DNA of 64,000 nt, taken from assembly GCF_039649665.1 (NCBI RefSeq), contig NZ_JBDJAW010000020.1, positions 62,001-126,000 of the forward strand, written 5' to 3'. How positions within the stretch are numbered: the first letter of the stretch is position 1; each line of letters begins with the position of its first letter. This document shows positions 16,056-24,640 of the stretch, in pieces. The position numbers and the translations under genes were made by a program. The stretch is from Microbispora sp. ZYX-F-249. GTDB lineage: Bacteria > Actinomycetota > Actinomycetes > Streptosporangiales > Streptosporangiaceae. A model generated the notes under the pieces. That model made no database searches and was not told where the DNA came from. It saw nothing but the letters and a program-made list of their open reading frames with translations.

Positions 16056-17209
16056 AGGGGTTCGACACCGGGCAGCTCGACGGCGAGCGTCAGGCCGCCC
16101 TCCTCTCGGGGGGTGGCGGTGACCACGCCGCCGTGGGCGTCGGCGATCACGCGCACGATCGACAGCCCGAGGCCGCTGCCGCGCTCGGACCGCAGCCGGT
16201 CCCCGTGCAGCCGCCGGAACGGCTCGAAGATCGTCTCGATCTCGTACGGCGGCACGGGCAGCCCGGTGTTGGCGACGACGAGCTCCACCCGGTCGGCCCG
16301 CCGCCGGGTGGACACCCACACCTCTCCGCCGGGGTGGTTGTGCCGGATCGCGTTCTCCACGAGGTTCTGCACCAGCCGCTCCACCAGCACCGGCTCGCCC
16401 GCCGTCGGCGCGGGGTCGAGCAGCCGGTGCACGGTCACCCGGGCCGCCCCGGCCTCTTCGGCCGCGGCGTCGAGCACGTGCTCGGCCACGTCGGTCAGGT
16501 CGAAGGGCCGCCGGTCGAGCACCTTCTGCTCGCCCTCGGCCAGGGCGAGCAGACCGTCGATGAGCCTTTCGTGCCGAGTGTTGACCAGCAGCAGCGACTC
16601 GCCCAGCCGCTTGACGTCCTCGCTCGCGTCGGCGCGGCGCACCGCGACGTCCACGAGCGTGCGGTTGATGGTCAGCGGCGTGCGCAGCTCGTGCGAGGCG
16701 TTGGCGACGAAGCGCCGCTGGCCGTCGAAGGAACGGGCGAGGCGGCCGAGCACGGTGTCCACGATGTCGGCGAGTTCCTTGAGCTCGTCGTCCGGGCCGT
16801 CGTGCGCGATGCGCTCGCTCAGGTCGTGGCTCTGCGCGATCCGCCGCGCGCTCGCCGTCACCGACCGCATCGGCCGCAGCGTCCACCCGGCCGCGCGCCA
16901 GCCGAGCAGCGCCCCGAGCCCGCCCCCGGGTACGAGGGCGAGACCGCCCACCACGAGCACGTTCTTGACCGCGTCGGCCTGATAGACGCGCCTGACCTGC
17001 TCGGCCCGCTGCTGGGCCACCGAGTACTGGAAGTGCCAGGGCGAGTAGTAGGAGCCGGCGACGTGGATCCACCGCGGCTGCCGCAGCCCGTCCCGGGGCT
17101 CCAGGCTCTGCCGTACGACGAGGGCGGCGACCCCGACCAGGACGGCGCCGGCGAGGACGAAGACCCCGCCGCAGGCGAGCGCGAACCGCAGCCGCAGGCT
17201 CTTCGTCAT
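16052..17209 (-). CDS. Sensor histidine kinase (HisKA class)
   Basis: This 385-residue kinase has membrane helices at about 9-31 and 80-101 around a short extracellular loop of roughly 48 residues, then a HAMP-like segment ('LRPMRSVTASARRIAQ'), an H-box 'ASHELRTPL', N-box 'NLVENAIRHN' and G-box 'GSGLGLSIV'. The ATG overlaps the response-regulator stop by ATGA, so the pair is one operon. The stop shares CTAG with the convergent condensation-domain gene. The small sensor loop ('RWIHVAGSYYSPWHF') gives no hint of the ligand. Confidence 0.88.
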   Translation of the reverse strand: MTKSLRLRFALACGGVFVLAGAVLVGVAALVVRQSLEPRDGLRQPRWIHVAGSYYSPWHFQYSVAQQRAEQVRRVYQADAVKNVLVVGGLALVPGGGLGALLGWRAAGWTLRPMRSVTASARRIAQSHDLSERIAHDGPDDELKELADIVDTVLGRLARSFDGQRRFVANASHELRTPLTINRTLVDVAVRRADASEDVKRLGESLLLVNTRHERLIDGLLALAEGEQKVLDRRPFDLTDVAEHVLDAAAEEAGAARVTVHRLLDPAPTAGEPVLVERLVQNLVENAIRHNHPGGEVWVSTRRRADRVELVVANTGLPVPPYEIETIFEPFRRLHGDRLRSERGSGLGLSIVRVIADAHGGVVTATPREEGGLTLAVELPGVEPL

Positions 17210-17862
17210 GGGATGCGGTACCCCGCTCCCGTGACCGTCTCGATGACCGGCGGATCGCCGATCTTGCGGCGCAGCTTCATCATCGTCGTACGGACCGTGT
17301 TGGTGAACGGGTCGATGTGCTCGTCCCACACCTTCTCCAGCAGCGTCTCGCTGGAGACCACCGCGCCGCCCGCGCGCAGCAGTTCGGCCAGCACGCCGAA
17401 CTCCTTGCGGGCGAGGGGCACGTACCGCCCGTCGCGGAAGGCCTGCCGGTGCGCCCAGTCGAGCCGGATGCCCGCCCGCTCCAGGATCGGCGGGTCCGCC
17501 GGCCGCACCCGGCGGCCCAGCGCGTGCACCCGCGCCACCAGTTCCTCGAACGCGAACGGCTTGGGCAGGTAGTCGTCGGCGCCCAGCGACAGCCCCTCCA
17601 CCCGCGAGCGCACGTCGCCCGCGGCCGTGAGCATGAGCACGCGGACGTGCGCGGCCTCGGCCACCACCGCCCGGCAGACGTCGTCGCCGTGCGTCCCCGG
17701 CAGGTCCCGGTCGAGGATCAGCACGTCGTAGTCGTGGACGCGCACCCGCTCAAGCGCCCCGTCGCCGTCGTAGGCGACGTCCACCGCGAGCGCCTCCTCC
17801 CGCAGGCCCTCGGCGATCGAGTCGGCGAGCATGCGCTCGTCTTCGGCGACCAGCACCCGCAT
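17206..17862 (-). CDS. OmpR-family response regulator
   Basis: This 218-residue protein has a receiver domain (about 1-115; acidic 'EDE' near residue 8, phospho-acceptor Asp in 'DVLILDRDLPG', Lys in 'YLPKPF') and a winged-helix DNA-binding domain ('LLEKVWDE...TVRTTMMKLRRKIG', 'VTGAGYRI'). The ATG was chosen because AGGGGG sits six bases before it; the open frame extends ten codons further. It is cotranscribed with the kinase and is probably autoregulated through the TAACC direct repeats at 17912-17927. Confidence 0.88.
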   Translation of the reverse strand: MRVLVAEDERMLADSIAEGLREEALAVDVAYDGDGALERVRVHDYDVLILDRDLPGTHGDDVCRAVVAEAAHVRVLMLTAAGDVRSRVEGLSLGADDYLPKPFAFEELVARVHALGRRVRPADPPILERAGIRLDWAHRQAFRDGRYVPLARKEFGVLAELLRAGGAVVSSETLLEKVWDEHIDPFTNTVRTTMMKLRRKIGDPPVIETVTGAGYRIP

Positions 17863-17911
17863 CAATGCCCCCTTCACCCGTCGAAACCGCACCAGGCTGC
17901 CAGGAACGGCA

Positions 17912-17927
17912 TAACCAGGACGTAACC
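17912..17927 (-). promoter_or_regulatory. Direct repeats, candidate response-regulator box
   Basis: On the minus strand GGTTA occurs twice with an 11-base period (TAACC at 17912-17916 and 17923-17927 on the plus strand). Half-sites one helical turn apart are what a tandem dimer of an OmpR-family regulator contacts. The site is 50 bases upstream of the regulator's own start, in the divergent region shared with the membrane-protein gene at 18018. Confidence 0.4.
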
Positions 17928-18017
17928 GAATCAGGTGACGGGGAGTTTATCGATCTTTCGCTGGAGTGTCGGGGCATCGCCGGGGAGCCGCCCCGGCTCG
18001 GATCCGGGGGATCGTCC

Positions 18018-19445
18018 ATGCTCACCTCGACACCCGCCCCGCGGACGGCACAGCTCGGGCGCGGCCGCGTGAAACGGGTGGCGACCGGGGGACACGGCCT
18101 GTTCGCCGCGGTGCTCGCCGCGGCGGCCGTCCTGCGCGTCGTCGTCATGCTCGCCTACGACACCGCCCAGCTCTACTGGTACGACTCCTTCACCTATCTC
18201 GACACGGCCGTCCATCTGAAGCCGGGCGGGGCCTTCCACCCCGCCGGATACTCCTTCTTCCTGCGGCTGCTGTGGCCGTTCCACAGCGTGGAGCTGGTGG
18301 CCGGCGTGCAGCACGCCATGGGCCTGGGCACCGCCGTGATGATCTACGCGCTGCTGCGCCGCCACCGGCTGCCCGCGTGGGGCGCGACCCTGGCCACGCT
18401 GCCCGTGCTGTTCGACCCGGCCTTCGTCCGCCTCGAGCACGCCGTGCTCTCCGACACCCAGCTGATCTTCTTCGTCGTCGCCGCCCTCACCGTCGTCATG
18501 TGGCGGGCGAGACCATCCGTACGGGCGGCGGCGATGGCCGGGGCCCTGCTCGCGATGGCCGGGCTCACCCGGACCGCCGCGGTGCCGCTGCTCGGCCTGG
18601 TCCTGCTGTATCTGGTCGTGCGCCGGGCGGGAGTGCGTCAGGTGGCCGCGCTGGCCCTCGCCGGGGTGCTGCCGCTGGCGGCCTACGCGGGCTGGTATCA
18701 GGCCCACCATGGGCGCTTCGCGCTCAGCGGCTCCGACGGGGTGGCCTTGTGGGCGCGGACCATGACGTTCGCCGACTGCGCGGTCGTCAGGCCGCCCGCG
18801 GACGAGGCGAAGTTGTGCCCGAACGGCACCGTGGTGGACGCCGCGTCCGAGTACGTGTGGGCGCCGGGAGCCTCACTCAATCTGCTGCCCGGCGACCGCT
18901 TCTCGCACAACGACCTGGCCCGCCGGTTCGCGCTGCGCGCCATCGCGGCGCAGCCGCTGGACTACCTGCGCGAGGTGGTGCACGACGCCTCGCTCGCCTT
19001 CGCGCCCACCCCCGTGCGGCACCCCGCGCGCGTGTCCCCGGCGCTGTCGTTCCCCGTCGGGTCCTGGCCGCTGCCGTCCTTCCCGCTCATCGAGACCGTG
19101 CGCGGCGAGTACGACCCCGCCATCCGCGGCATGTCGTCGGTCGAGCCGTACGCGTCGCTCCTCGGCGTGTACCGCTTCCCGGGCCTGCTGCACGGGCCGC
19201 TGTTCGGCATGGCCCTGCTGCTCGGCGGGATCGGCGCGGCCGGCCGGCGCCGGGCGGCGCTGCTGCCGTGGGCGGCGGCCGTCTACCTGTTCCTCGGGCC
19301 GATCGCCGCGCTCGACTTCGACCACCGCTACATGCTGCCCGCCGTTCCGGTGGCCTGCGCCGCGGCAGCCCTGGGCCTCCGGGATCTGCGTCCATGGAAT
19401 CTGCGCCGGCCGGGCCTGTCCACCGCCCGAGCCGCTGACCGCTGA
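18018..19445 (+). CDS. Polytopic membrane protein, probable GT-C-type glycosyltransferase
   Basis: The protein has 475 residues with roughly nine to eleven hydrophobic helices. The first extracytoplasmic loop after helix one reads 'YDTAQLYWYDSFTYLDTAV', with acidic residues where GT-C enzymes (ArnT/PMT-like) carry their catalytic aspartates. 'DFDHRYMLPAVP' near the C-terminus is also typical of lipid-phosphate-sugar-dependent transferases. The ATG at 18018 follows a GGGGG stretch. It is divergent from the two-component operon, and the 8-base inverted repeat at 19441-19482 follows. The donor and acceptor are unknown. Confidence 0.65.
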   Translation: MLTSTPAPRTAQLGRGRVKRVATGGHGLFAAVLAAAAVLRVVVMLAYDTAQLYWYDSFTYLDTAVHLKPGGAFHPAGYSFFLRLLWPFHSVELVAGVQHAMGLGTAVMIYALLRRHRLPAWGATLATLPVLFDPAFVRLEHAVLSDTQLIFFVVAALTVVMWRARPSVRAAAMAGALLAMAGLTRTAAVPLLGLVLLYLVVRRAGVRQVAALALAGVLPLAAYAGWYQAHHGRFALSGSDGVALWARTMTFADCAVVRPPADEAKLCPNGTVVDAASEYVWAPGASLNLLPGDRFSHNDLARRFALRAIAAQPLDYLREVVHDASLAFAPTPVRHPARVSPALSFPVGSWPLPSFPLIETVRGEYDPAIRGMSSVEPYASLLGVYRFPGLLHGPLFGMALLLGGIGAAGRRRAALLPWAAAVYLFLGPIAALDFDHRYMLPAVPVACAAAALGLRDLRPWNLRRPGLSTARAADR

Positions 19446-19482
19446 TCCTCCCCCGTGATCTCCACCGTCAGGCCGGATCAGC
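19441..19482. terminator. Inverted repeat between convergent genes, holding both stop codons
   Basis: GCTGATCC (19441-19448) is repeated in reverse complement as GGATCAGC (19475-19482). Each arm contains the TGA stop of one of the two convergent genes. The 26-base loop is long, so this is a modest hairpin that could act in both directions. Confidence 0.4.
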
Positions 19483-19933
19483 AGTAGTCGAAGTAGACCT
19501 GCTTGACGATGCTCTCGCGGACGCTGTTGCGGGCGGTCTCGGCGAGGCTGGAGGTGTTGGAGATCGCGGTCACGGTGAAGTTGACCTTGGAGAAGGTGCC
19601 GGGGTTGTAGCTGGTCTGGGCCGGGGCGAAGGAGACCTCGACGGCGGTGGTGCCGTTGGTGCCGAGAACGGCGTTGGCCGGGTTGTAGACGACGGTGTAC
19701 CCGCGGCCCCGCAGCGCGCTCTGGGCGAACGAGCGGGCGTCCTTGTAGCACATGTTCTTGGTGAAGTAGCCCGAGTGCCAGGCCAGCGAGGCGGTGGACG
19801 TCGTGGCGGTCGCGGTCGTTGCGGTCGTGGCGGTGCTCGCCGTCGCGGCGGAGGCCGGAATAACGGCCGAGGAGGCCACGGCGATCGCGGCGAAGCTCAG
19901 GCTCAGCCGGGTCTTGCGCGTGAAGTTCGTCAT
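19478..19933 (-). CDS. Small secreted protein, function unknown
   Basis: The 151-residue precursor has a Sec signal peptide: 'MTNFTRKTRLSL', a hydrophobic core 'FAAIAVASSAVI', and cleavage after PASA near residue 29. A Thr/Ala-rich linker of about 20 residues follows, then a roughly 100-residue domain beginning 'LAWHSGYFTKNMCYKDARSF' and ending 'KQVYFDYC'; its two cysteines could form a disulfide. I do not recognise the family. GGAAGGGA lies ahead of the ATG; an upstream in-frame ATG lacks a site and would bury the signal peptide. Confidence 0.75.
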   Translation of the reverse strand: MTNFTRKTRLSLSFAAIAVASSAVIPASAATASTATTATTATATTSTASLAWHSGYFTKNMCYKDARSFAQSALRGRGYTVVYNPANAVLGTNGTTAVEVSFAPAQTSYNPGTFSKVNFTVTAISNTSSLAETARNSVRESIVKQVYFDYC

Positions 19934-20195
19934 TTTCCGGTCCCTTCCGGTGAATGGTCCGCCGCCGCGAGCCGCGGCGGCATTTCCCGCTTCGTGCGAT
20001 TCCGGCCCCCGTGAGATCACAGGGTGTCCGCGCGACGACCTCCGCACATCCGCTTCGCTCCGGGGAGTTCCCGAGCTCCGTTTCAACCGGCCTTCGCAGG
20101 ACCAGTTGTAGGCCCGGCTCCTTGCAAACGGCTTTCACCCGGCATGCGACCCGCCGTACGGCGAGCAGGCGCGGTGCGGGGCCCGCGGAGGAGGG

Positions 20196-21110
20196 TCAGG
20201 CGCCGTAGACGGGTTCGGGCGCGGCGGCCCGGCCGAGCAGCTTCGCCACCTCCGGCCCGATCTCGGCGGGGTCCCAGCGGGCGCCCCTGTCGGCGGCCGG
20301 GCCGTGCCGGAAGCCCTCCATGACGCAGATCCGGCCGCCCTCGACCTCGAAGACCCGGCCGGTGACGTCCTTCGACTCGGCCGAGCCGAGCCAGACCACC
20401 AGCGGGGAGACGTTCTCCGGGGCCATGGCGTCGAACGCGCCCTCCCCGGGAGCGGCCATCGTCGCCGCGAAGACCTGCTCGGTCATCCGCGTGCGGGCGG
20501 CCGGGGCGATGGCGTTGACGGTCACGCCGTAGCGGCCGAGCTCGGCCGCCGCGACCAGGGTCAGGCCGACGATGCCGGCCTTGGCGGCCGAGTAGTTGCC
20601 CTGCCCCACGCTGCCGAGCAGGCCCGCGCCGGAGGAGGTGTTGACCACCCGTGCGTCCACCGGCCGGCCGGCCTTCGACTCGGCGCGCCAGTGCAGCCCG
20701 GCGTGCTTGAGCGGCAGGAAGTGGCCCTTCAGGTGCACGCGGATCACCGCGTCCCACTCCTCCTCCGACAGGTTGACCAGCATGCGGTCGCGCAGGAACC
20801 CGGCGTTGTTGACCAGCACGTCGAGGCGGCCGAAGTGCTCGGCCGCGGTCGCCACCAGCCGCCGCGCGCCCTCGTCGGTGGCGATGTCGGACCGGTCGGC
20901 CACCGCCTCGCCGCCCAGCGCGCGGATCTCCTCGACCACCTCCTGGGCGGGGCCTCCTGATCCCGTCTCCGGGCCGCCCTCGCCGGTCAGGCTGACCCCG
21001 AGGTCGTTGACCACGACCTTCGCACCCTGACGGGCGAACTCCAGCGCGTGCGCCCGGCCGAGGCCGCGCCCCGCGCCGGTGACGATGACGACTCGGTCCC
21101 TGCAGATCAT
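20196..21110 (-). CDS. Short-chain dehydrogenase, Rv3548c-like (KstR2-regulon type)
   Basis: The 304 residues equal the mycobacterial Rv3548c length. Motifs are 'VTGAGRGLGRAHALEFA' for the nucleotide, 'VVVNDLGVSLTGEG' (a long loop typical of MFE/HSD17B4-like SDRs), 'NNAGFLRDRML', the catalytic Ser in 'VNTSSGAG' and 'YSAAKAG'. A C-terminal tail of about 50 residues follows the fold. The ATG has GGAG eight bases upstream. It is divergent from echA20 with the 16-base palindrome at 21172-21187 between them, which supports a role in ring C/D degradation, probably as a 3-hydroxyacyl-CoA-type dehydrogenase. Confidence 0.82.
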   Translation of the reverse strand: MICRDRVVIVTGAGRGLGRAHALEFARQGAKVVVNDLGVSLTGEGGPETGSGGPAQEVVEEIRALGGEAVADRSDIATDEGARRLVATAAEHFGRLDVLVNNAGFLRDRMLVNLSEEEWDAVIRVHLKGHFLPLKHAGLHWRAESKAGRPVDARVVNTSSGAGLLGSVGQGNYSAAKAGIVGLTLVAAAELGRYGVTVNAIAPAARTRMTEQVFAATMAAPGEGAFDAMAPENVSPLVVWLGSAESKDVTGRVFEVEGGRICVMEGFRHGPAADRGARWDPAEIGPEVAKLLGRAAAPEPVYGA

Positions 21111-21171
21111 CTCGGTCTCTCCGATCGGACAAGGGGCATCGCCTGGGGCGATCCGCTCTGCTAGCGTACTT

Positions 21172-21187
21172 TCTAACAAATGTTAGA
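21172..21187. promoter_or_regulatory. Palindromic operator, probable KstR2-type site
   Basis: TCTAACAAATGTTAGA is a 16-base palindrome (14 of 16 positions symmetrical; arms TCTAACA/TGTTAGA). It lies between the divergent SDR and echA20 starts, 14 bases before the echA20 ATG. TetR-family repressors bind such sites. The same left arm recurs at 29278, so a common regulator, most likely the KstR2 at 30146, is inferred. Confidence 0.65.
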
Positions 21188-21201
21188 TGGAAAGGTGCCG
21201 C

Positions 21202-21951
21202 ATGGGAATCTCGACCAGCCGTGACGGCGAGGGCGTCGCCGAGGTCGTGGTGGACGCCCCGCCGGTCAACGCGCTGACCGTACGCGGATGGTTCGACCTG
21301 GCCGACGCCGTACGGGAGGCCGGGCGCGACCCGGACACCCGCGTCGTGGTGCTGCGGGCCGAGGGCCGCGGGTTCAACGCGGGCGTGGACATCAAGGAGA
21401 TGCAGGCGACCACCGGGCACGACGCGCTGGTGGGGGCCAACCGCGGCTGCTACGAGGCGTTCGCGGCGGTCTACGAGTGCGAGGTGCCCGTGATCGCCGC
21501 GGTGCACGGCTTCTGCCTGGGCGGCGGGGTCGGGCTGGCCGGGAACGCCGACGTCGTGGTCGCCTCCGACGACGCCTACTTCGGCCTGCCGGAGGTGGAG
21601 CGGGGCGCGCTCGGCGCGGCCACCCATCTCGCCCGGCTGGTGCCTCAGCACCTGATGCGCGCGATGGTCTACACGTGCCGCAACGTCACCGCCGCCGAGC
21701 TGCACGCGTTCGGCTCGGTGCTGGAGGTCGTGCCGCGCGAGCGGCTGCGCGACGCGGCGCTGGAGGTGGCGGCACAGATCGCCGCCAAGGACCCGTACGT
21801 CATCCGGCGGGCCAAGGAGTCCCTCAACGGCATCGACCCGGTCGACGTCAAGCGCAGCTACCGCTTCGAGCAGGGCTTCACCTTCGAACTCAACCTCATG
21901 GGCGCCGGCGACCGGCACCGGGACGCCTTCGTCACGGAAGGAGGCCGGTGA
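21202..21951 (+). CDS. echA20: Crotonase-family ring D hydrolase, EchA20-like
   Basis: This 249-residue protein carries strings nearly identical to mycobacterial EchA20: 'WFDLADAV', 'LRAEGRGFNAGVDIKEMQ', 'ANRGCYEAF..VYECEVPVIAAV', 'FGLPEVERGALGAATHL', 'RLVPQHLMR' and 'EQGFTFELNL'. In HIP catabolism EchA20 hydrolyses (opens) ring D of HIEC-CoA to give COCHEA-CoA. The ATG at 21202 follows GGAAAGG; an earlier ATG at 21187 overlaps the operator. It leads the operon echA20-ipdA-ipdB-ipdC with a TGATG junction to ipdA. Confidence 0.93.
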   Translation: MGISTSRDGEGVAEVVVDAPPVNALTVRGWFDLADAVREAGRDPDTRVVVLRAEGRGFNAGVDIKEMQATTGHDALVGANRGCYEAFAAVYECEVPVIAAVHGFCLGGGVGLAGNADVVVASDDAYFGLPEVERGALGAATHLARLVPQHLMRAMVYTCRNVTAAELHAFGSVLEVVPRERLRDAALEVAAQIAAKDPYVIRRAKESLNGIDPVDVKRSYRFEQGFTFELNLMGAGDRHRDAFVTEGGR

Positions 21952-22805
21952 TGGGCACGCGGATGTCGGTGGAGGAGATCGTCGGCTCGCTGGAGAGCGG
22001 CATGACGATCGGCATCGGCGGCTGGGGATCGCGGCGCAAGCCGATGGCGCTGGTGCGGGCCGTCTACCGGTCCTCCCTGACGGACCTGACGATCGTGTCC
22101 TACGGCGGGCCGGATGTGGGCCTGCTCTGCGCGGCGGGCAAGGTGCGCCGGGTCGTCGCCCCGTTCGTGACGCTCGACTCGATCGCCCTCGAACCGCACT
22201 TCCGGGCGGCCCGGCAACGCGGGACGGTCGAGTTCACCGAGTATGACGAGGGCATGTTCATGTTCGGCCTGCTCGCGGCGGCGCACCGGCTGCCGTTCCT
22301 GCCGACCCGGGCCGGGCTCGGCTCGGACGTGATGCGGGTGAACCCCGGCCTGCGCACGGTCCGCTCGCCGTACGACGACGGGGAGGAACTGGTCGCGGTG
22401 CCCGCGCTGACGATGGACGCGGCGCTGGTGCACCTGGACGTCGCCGACACCCGGGGGAACGGCCGTTACCTCGGCCCCGACCCCTACATGGACGACCTGT
22501 TCGCCAAGGCGGCCGGGCGGTGCTTCGTGTCCTGCGAGCGGATGGTCGAGCCCGGCGAGCTGGCCGGCCCGCCGCAGACGCTGCTGGTCAGCCGCATGCA
22601 CGTGACTGGCGTGGTCGAGACGCCGGACGGCGGCCACTTCACCGATCTCGGGGAGAAGGGCCGGGACGAGGCGTTTCAGCGGCACTACGCCGCCTCGGCG
22701 GCCGACCCGCAGGCGTGGGCGGCGTTCGCGGACCGGTTCCTGACCGGCGACGAGGAGGCCTACCGGAAGGCCGTACGGCAATGGCACGAGGAGGAGGGGC
22801 GATGA
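21951..22805 (+). CDS. ipdA: COCHEA-CoA hydrolase alpha subunit, IpdA
   Basis: This 284-residue class I CoA-transferase-fold protein carries 'SGMTIGIGGWGSRRKPMALVRA', 'VSYGGPDVGLLCAAGKV', 'RLPFLPTRAGLGSDV', 'DPYMDDLF' and 'FQRHYA', matching IpdA. Glu100 in 'YDEGMFMFGL' is at the position of the CoA-transferase glutamate, which in IpdAB is kept for hydrolysis rather than CoA transfer. IpdAB opens ring C after EchA20. It starts on the echA20 stop and overlaps ipdB by ATGA. Confidence 0.92.
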   Translation: MGTRMSVEEIVGSLESGMTIGIGGWGSRRKPMALVRAVYRSSLTDLTIVSYGGPDVGLLCAAGKVRRVVAPFVTLDSIALEPHFRAARQRGTVEFTEYDEGMFMFGLLAAAHRLPFLPTRAGLGSDVMRVNPGLRTVRSPYDDGEELVAVPALTMDAALVHLDVADTRGNGRYLGPDPYMDDLFAKAAGRCFVSCERMVEPGELAGPPQTLLVSRMHVTGVVETPDGGHFTDLGEKGRDEAFQRHYAASAADPQAWAAFADRFLTGDEEAYRKAVRQWHEEEGR

Positions 22806-23554
22806 GCGCGACCCGGGCGGAGATCTGCGTCGTGGCCTGCGCGGAGGCGTGGCGCGGCGACGGCGAGATCCTGGCGGCGGCGATGGGCACCTGCTCGATC
22901 CTGGGCGCCCGGCTGGCCCGGCTCACGTTCGAGCCCGGCCTCCTGACCACGGACGGCGGCGCGCTGCTGACCGCCGAGGCGGTGCCGATCGGTGCTCCCG
23001 CCGGAGCCGCTGAGGGCTGGCTCCCGTTCCGCGAGCACCTGTGGCTGGTCCAGAACGGGCGCAGGCACGTGATGATGGGCGCCTCTCAGATCGACAGATA
23101 CGGCAACACGAACATCTCGGCGATCGGCGACTGGACTCGGCCGAAGTCGCAGCTGCTCGGCGTGCGCGGGGCCCCCGGCAACACGATCTGCAACCCGACC
23201 AGCTACTGGATTCCCCGGCAGTCCACCCGCGTCTTCGTGCCCAAGGTGGACGTGGTCAGCGGCGTGGGCCACGACCGCGCGGCCGGGCTGGGCCCGGAGG
23301 CGGCCCGCTTCCACGACCTGCGCCGGGTGGTGACCGACCTCGCCGTGTTCGACTTCGCCACCCCCGACGGCTCGATGCGCCTGGTCTCGGTGCATCCTGG
23401 CATCGAGGTCGAGCAGGTGCGGGCGGCCACCGGCTTCGACCTGGTCGTCGAGGGCGAGGTGCCGGAGACCCGGCAGCCCACCGGCGAGGAGCTGCGCCTC
23501 ATCCGCGAGGTGCTCGACCCGCGGTCGCTGCGGGAGCGGGAGGTGAAGCCGTGA
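22802..23554 (+). CDS. ipdB: COCHEA-CoA hydrolase beta subunit, IpdB
   Basis: The 250 residues are the same length as mycobacterial IpdB. It shares 'ACAEAWRGDGEILA..MG', 'LARLTFEPGLLTTDG', 'MMGASQIDRYGNTNISAIGDW', 'GAPGNTICNPTSYWIP' and 'HPGIEVEQVR'. It forms the heterotetramer with IpdA. ATGA overlaps ipdA upstream and GTGA overlaps ipdC downstream, which should keep the subunits stoichiometric. Confidence 0.92.
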   Translation: MSATRAEICVVACAEAWRGDGEILAAAMGTCSILGARLARLTFEPGLLTTDGGALLTAEAVPIGAPAGAAEGWLPFREHLWLVQNGRRHVMMGASQIDRYGNTNISAIGDWTRPKSQLLGVRGAPGNTICNPTSYWIPRQSTRVFVPKVDVVSGVGHDRAAGLGPEAARFHDLRRVVTDLAVFDFATPDGSMRLVSVHPGIEVEQVRAATGFDLVVEGEVPETRQPTGEELRLIREVLDPRSLREREVKP

Positions 23555-24621
23555 TCGGGCAGACGCTGGAGACCCCGCTCACGCGGCTGACCGGCGTGCG
23601 CCACCCGGTCGTGCAGACCGGCATGGGCTGGGTGGCCGGCCCCAGGCTGGTCTCCGCGGTGGCGAACGCGGGCGGTCTCGGCATCCTCGCCTCGGCCACG
23701 ATGACCGTGGCCCAGCTCGCCGCCGCCATCGAGGAGGTCCGCTCGCGCACCGACGCGCCGTTCGGGGTGAACCTGCGGGCCGACGCGGGCGACGCGGGCG
23801 AGCGGGTCGACCTGCTGATCAGGAACCGGGTGAAGGTGGCCTCGTTCGCGCTGGCGCCGCGCCGGGAGCTGATCGCCAAGCTCAAGGACGCCGGGATCGT
23901 GGTGATCCCGTCCGTCGGCGCCCGGCGGCACGCGGAGAAGGTCGCCGCGTGGGGCGCCGACGCCGTGCTGGTGCAGGGCGGCGAGGGCGGCGGCCACACC
24001 GGCGCGGTCGCCACGACGCTGCTGCTGCCGCAGGTCGTGGACGCCGTCGACATCCCGGTGATCGCCGCCGGCGGCTTCTTCGACGGGCGCGGCCTCGCCG
24101 CCGCCCTCGCGTACGGCGCGGCGGGGGTGGCCATGGGCACCCGGTTCCTGCTGACCTCGGACAGCTCGGTCCCCGACGCGGTCAAGAGGACCTACCTCGG
24201 CATGTCGGAGACCGTGGTCACCCGGCAGGTGGACGGAATGCCGCACCGCGTGCTGCGCACCGACCTGGTGGACGGCCTGGAGCGGTCGGGGAAGGTGTCC
24301 GGACTGGTCCGCGCGGTGCGCAACGCGGCGCGCTTCCGGAGGATCTCCGGCATGTCGTGGCCCGGCATGATCCGCGACGGCCTGGCCATGAAACACGGCA
24401 AGGAGCTGAGCTGGTCGCAGGTCCTGATGGCGGCCAACACCCCGATGCTGCTGAAGGCGGCCATGGTGGACGGCCGCCCTGACCTGGGCGTGATGGCGTC
24501 CGGCCAGGTCGTCGCGCTCATCGACGACCTGCCCACATGCGAGGAGCTGATCGACTCCGTCGTCACGCAGGCCGCCGGGGTCGTCCGCGCTCTCGGCCGG
24601 AATCTTGCCGAAACTATGTAG
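23551..24621 (+). CDS. ipdC: Nitronate-monooxygenase-family flavoprotein, IpdC
   Basis: This 356-residue FMN TIM-barrel (2-nitropropane dioxygenase/NMO family) carries 'RHPVVQTGMGWVAGPRLVSAVANAGGLG', 'VQGGEGGGHTGAVATTLLLPQVV', 'IPVIAAGGFFDGRG' and 'GVAMGTRFLLT'. Length and position after ipdAB equal mycobacterial Rv3553 (IpdC), a flavin-dependent enzyme required for HIP C/D-ring degradation. The start is a GTG in the ipdB stop. The TAG stop is the first three bases of the palindrome at 24619, so the next gene's operator lies at the end of this operon. Confidence 0.9.
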   Translation: MIGQTLETPLTRLTGVRHPVVQTGMGWVAGPRLVSAVANAGGLGILASATMTVAQLAAAIEEVRSRTDAPFGVNLRADAGDAGERVDLLIRNRVKVASFALAPRRELIAKLKDAGIVVIPSVGARRHAEKVAAWGADAVLVQGGEGGGHTGAVATTLLLPQVVDAVDIPVIAAGGFFDGRGLAAALAYGAAGVAMGTRFLLTSDSSVPDAVKRTYLGMSETVVTRQVDGMPHRVLRTDLVDGLERSGKVSGLVRAVRNAARFRRISGMSWPGMIRDGLAMKHGKELSWSQVLMAANTPMLLKAAMVDGRPDLGVMASGQVVALIDDLPTCEELIDSVVTQAAGVVRALGRNLAETM

Positions 24622-24630
24622 ACCGGTCTA
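24619..24630. promoter_or_regulatory. Perfect TetR-type operator TAGACCGGTCTA
   Basis: This 12-base perfect palindrome lies 10 bases before the regulator ATG at 24641. It contains the core of the LmrA/QdoR (YxaF) box known from Bacillus, and the downstream regulator has the matching C-terminal domain. Autoregulation by that protein is likely. Confidence 0.75.
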
Positions 24631-24640
24631 GTCTGACGGC